This document shows positions 5,219 to 5,958 of a DNA stretch of 5,958 nucleotides, piece after piece. Made by a program: the position numbers and the translations under genes. Under the pieces are notes generated by a model. It was not told where the DNA came from and searched no databases. It was given only the letters and a program-made list of their open reading frames with translations. The DNA comes from an uncultured Rhodanobacter sp. GTDB lineage: Bacteria > Pseudomonadota > Gammaproteobacteria > Xanthomonadales > Rhodanobacteraceae. Each line of letters begins with the position of its first letter. The first letter of the stretch is position 1. The stretch is from assembly GCA_903827735.1 (NCBI GenBank), contig CAIKJM010000254.1, forward strand, positions 1 through 5,958, in the 5' to 3' direction.

Positions 5219-5958
5219 TCAAAGCTTGAGATACCAGCGCCGTCGATCCATCGCGTAAACGATCAGCCACCACATCCCCACGAACGCGAGCGCCCAGGCC
5301 AGCGACGCCACATAGGCGCCGACCAGCGGCGTCAACGGATCGGCAAACAAGTGGCGATACAGCGGCTCCTGCCAGCCCAACGCCGGCAGCACGATCTGCA
5401 TCAGCTCGGAGCCGGCGTAGGCGGCGATCGCGTTGATGCCGAAACGCCGACCCAGCGGCGGCCAGCCGTAGCGATCGATCAGCACGTGGAAAAGCACAAG
5501 CGCCAGCGTCGACCAGCCCGCGCACCACAGCACGAACGACGGCGTCCACAGGTTCTTGTTGAGCGGCTGCCACAGCGCCCACAGCGCCCCGAGCAGCAGT
5601 GCGCCGACGCCGGCGATCAGCAGCGTTCTTGTGCGCCCCTGGCGCAGACAACAACCTGCGCGCAGGCCGAGCAGCGCGGTCGCCAGCGAGGGCAGCGTGC
5701 CCAGCAGACCTTCGGGATCGTGGCCGCGGCCGCTCGCCGGGTCGATCAGATAGACGAAACGGCCAAACACCCCGCTGTCCACGCGGCTGGTGATGTTCAC
5801 CCACGGCGCCAGCGAACCGCCCCACCACAGCAGCGTGGCGTAGCCGACCAGGAGCAGCGCAATCGCCGCCCACTGCGTGCGCGGCTTGGTATGGATCGCA
5901 AACAGCGCCACGCCGGCGAAGCACACGCCGATCCGTTGCAACACGCCGGGGAAGCGCA
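5219..5958 (-). CDS. NagX-like / heparan-alpha-glucosaminide N-acetyltransferase-like membrane protein, C-terminal part
   Basis: The frame is open at the right edge and stops at TGA 5221-5219; 245 residues are visible. GTG 5944 is not the start, because the frame continues upstream as RFPG, giving RFPGVLQRIG, which is a usual internal sequence of this family. The protein is strongly hydrophobic with about seven likely membrane segments, including WAAIALLLVGYATLLWWGG, LLIAGVGALLLGALWAL, FVLWCAGWSTLALVLFHVLI and the final ASLAWALAFVGMWWLIVYAM, and ends in the basic tail DRRRWYLKL. Family signatures seen: SGRGHDPEGLLGTLPS, NKNLWTPSFVLW and GINAIAAYAGSELMQ. Family knowledge: these inner-membrane proteins (DUF5009/DUF1624, related to human HGSNAT) often sit in N-acetylglucosamine or chitin utilisation loci and are thought to move acetyl groups or sugars across the membrane; the substrate is unproven. 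The N-terminal catalytic part is outside the window. It converges on lhr: 25 bp separate the two stop codons and no hairpin with a T-run is seen there. Confidence 0.88.
   Translation of the reverse strand, partial: RFPGVLQRIGVCFAGVALFAIHTKPRTQWAAIALLLVGYATLLWWGGSLAPWVNITSRVDSGVFGRFVYLIDPASGRGHDPEGLLGTLPSLATALLGLRAGCCLRQGRTRTLLIAGVGALLLGALWALWQPLNKNLWTPSFVLWCAGWSTLALVLFHVLIDRYGWPPLGRRFGINAIAAYAGSELMQIVLPALGWQEPLYRHLFADPLTPLVGAYVASLAWALAFVGMWWLIVYAMDRRRWYLKL

Noticed and set aside
4815..5924. Minus-strand 369-codon frame spanning the lhr end and the NagX-like gene
   Set aside because: It is a shadow frame: the frame ending at 5219 gives recognisable membrane segments and family motifs, whereas this one runs into antisense lhr.
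5942..5944. GTG as start codon of the NagX-like gene
   Set aside because: The frame stays open to the window edge and the four upstream codons read RFPG, completing a family sequence, so the gene is truncated by the window and does not start here.

Overview
The window is GC-rich DNA from a gammaproteobacterium, most likely of the Xanthomonadales (Lysobacterales), in the Rhodanobacter/Dyella/Luteibacter range. This rests on remembered family resemblance of the three proteins and on the CTCTCCCC-stem repeats common in these genomes; no database search was run. Three protein-coding genes are present and only the middle one is complete.

Left edge (1-307, minus strand): the 5' end of a gene for a secreted trypsin-like serine peptidase. 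The signal peptide, the mature N-terminus and the first strand of the protease fold are visible. The window ends just before the expected catalytic histidine. A divergent intergenic region of about 225 bp (308-534) separates it from the central gene and holds a plausible but weak forward promoter.

Centre (535-5193, plus strand): a complete lhr gene encoding a 1552-residue Lhr-type superfamily 2 DNA helicase. All core motifs are intact (APTGSGKT, DEIH, SAT, a TASLELGID motif V and QRAGRSGH), and they are followed by the DEAD-associated region and the long winged-helix C-terminal half. The notable feature is that the reading frame runs straight through two copies of a ~145-bp repeat made of paired GC-rich hairpins (about 1214-1356 and 4518-4662). 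One copy lies between helicase motifs III and IV, the other just before the last winged-helix-like module. The copies are in opposite orientations, align to each other when one is reverse-complemented, and each adds roughly 50 low-complexity residues without breaking the frame.

Right edge (5219-5958, minus strand): the 3' part of a gene for a multi-pass membrane protein of the NagX / heparan-alpha-glucosaminide N-acetyltransferase-like (DUF5009) family. It converges on lhr with only 25 bp between the stop codons and no recognisable terminator.

No functional link between the three genes is apparent. They are on alternating strands, so they do not form an operon. There is no sign of a new multi-gene system; the part worth following up is the pair of repeat elements exonised into lhr.
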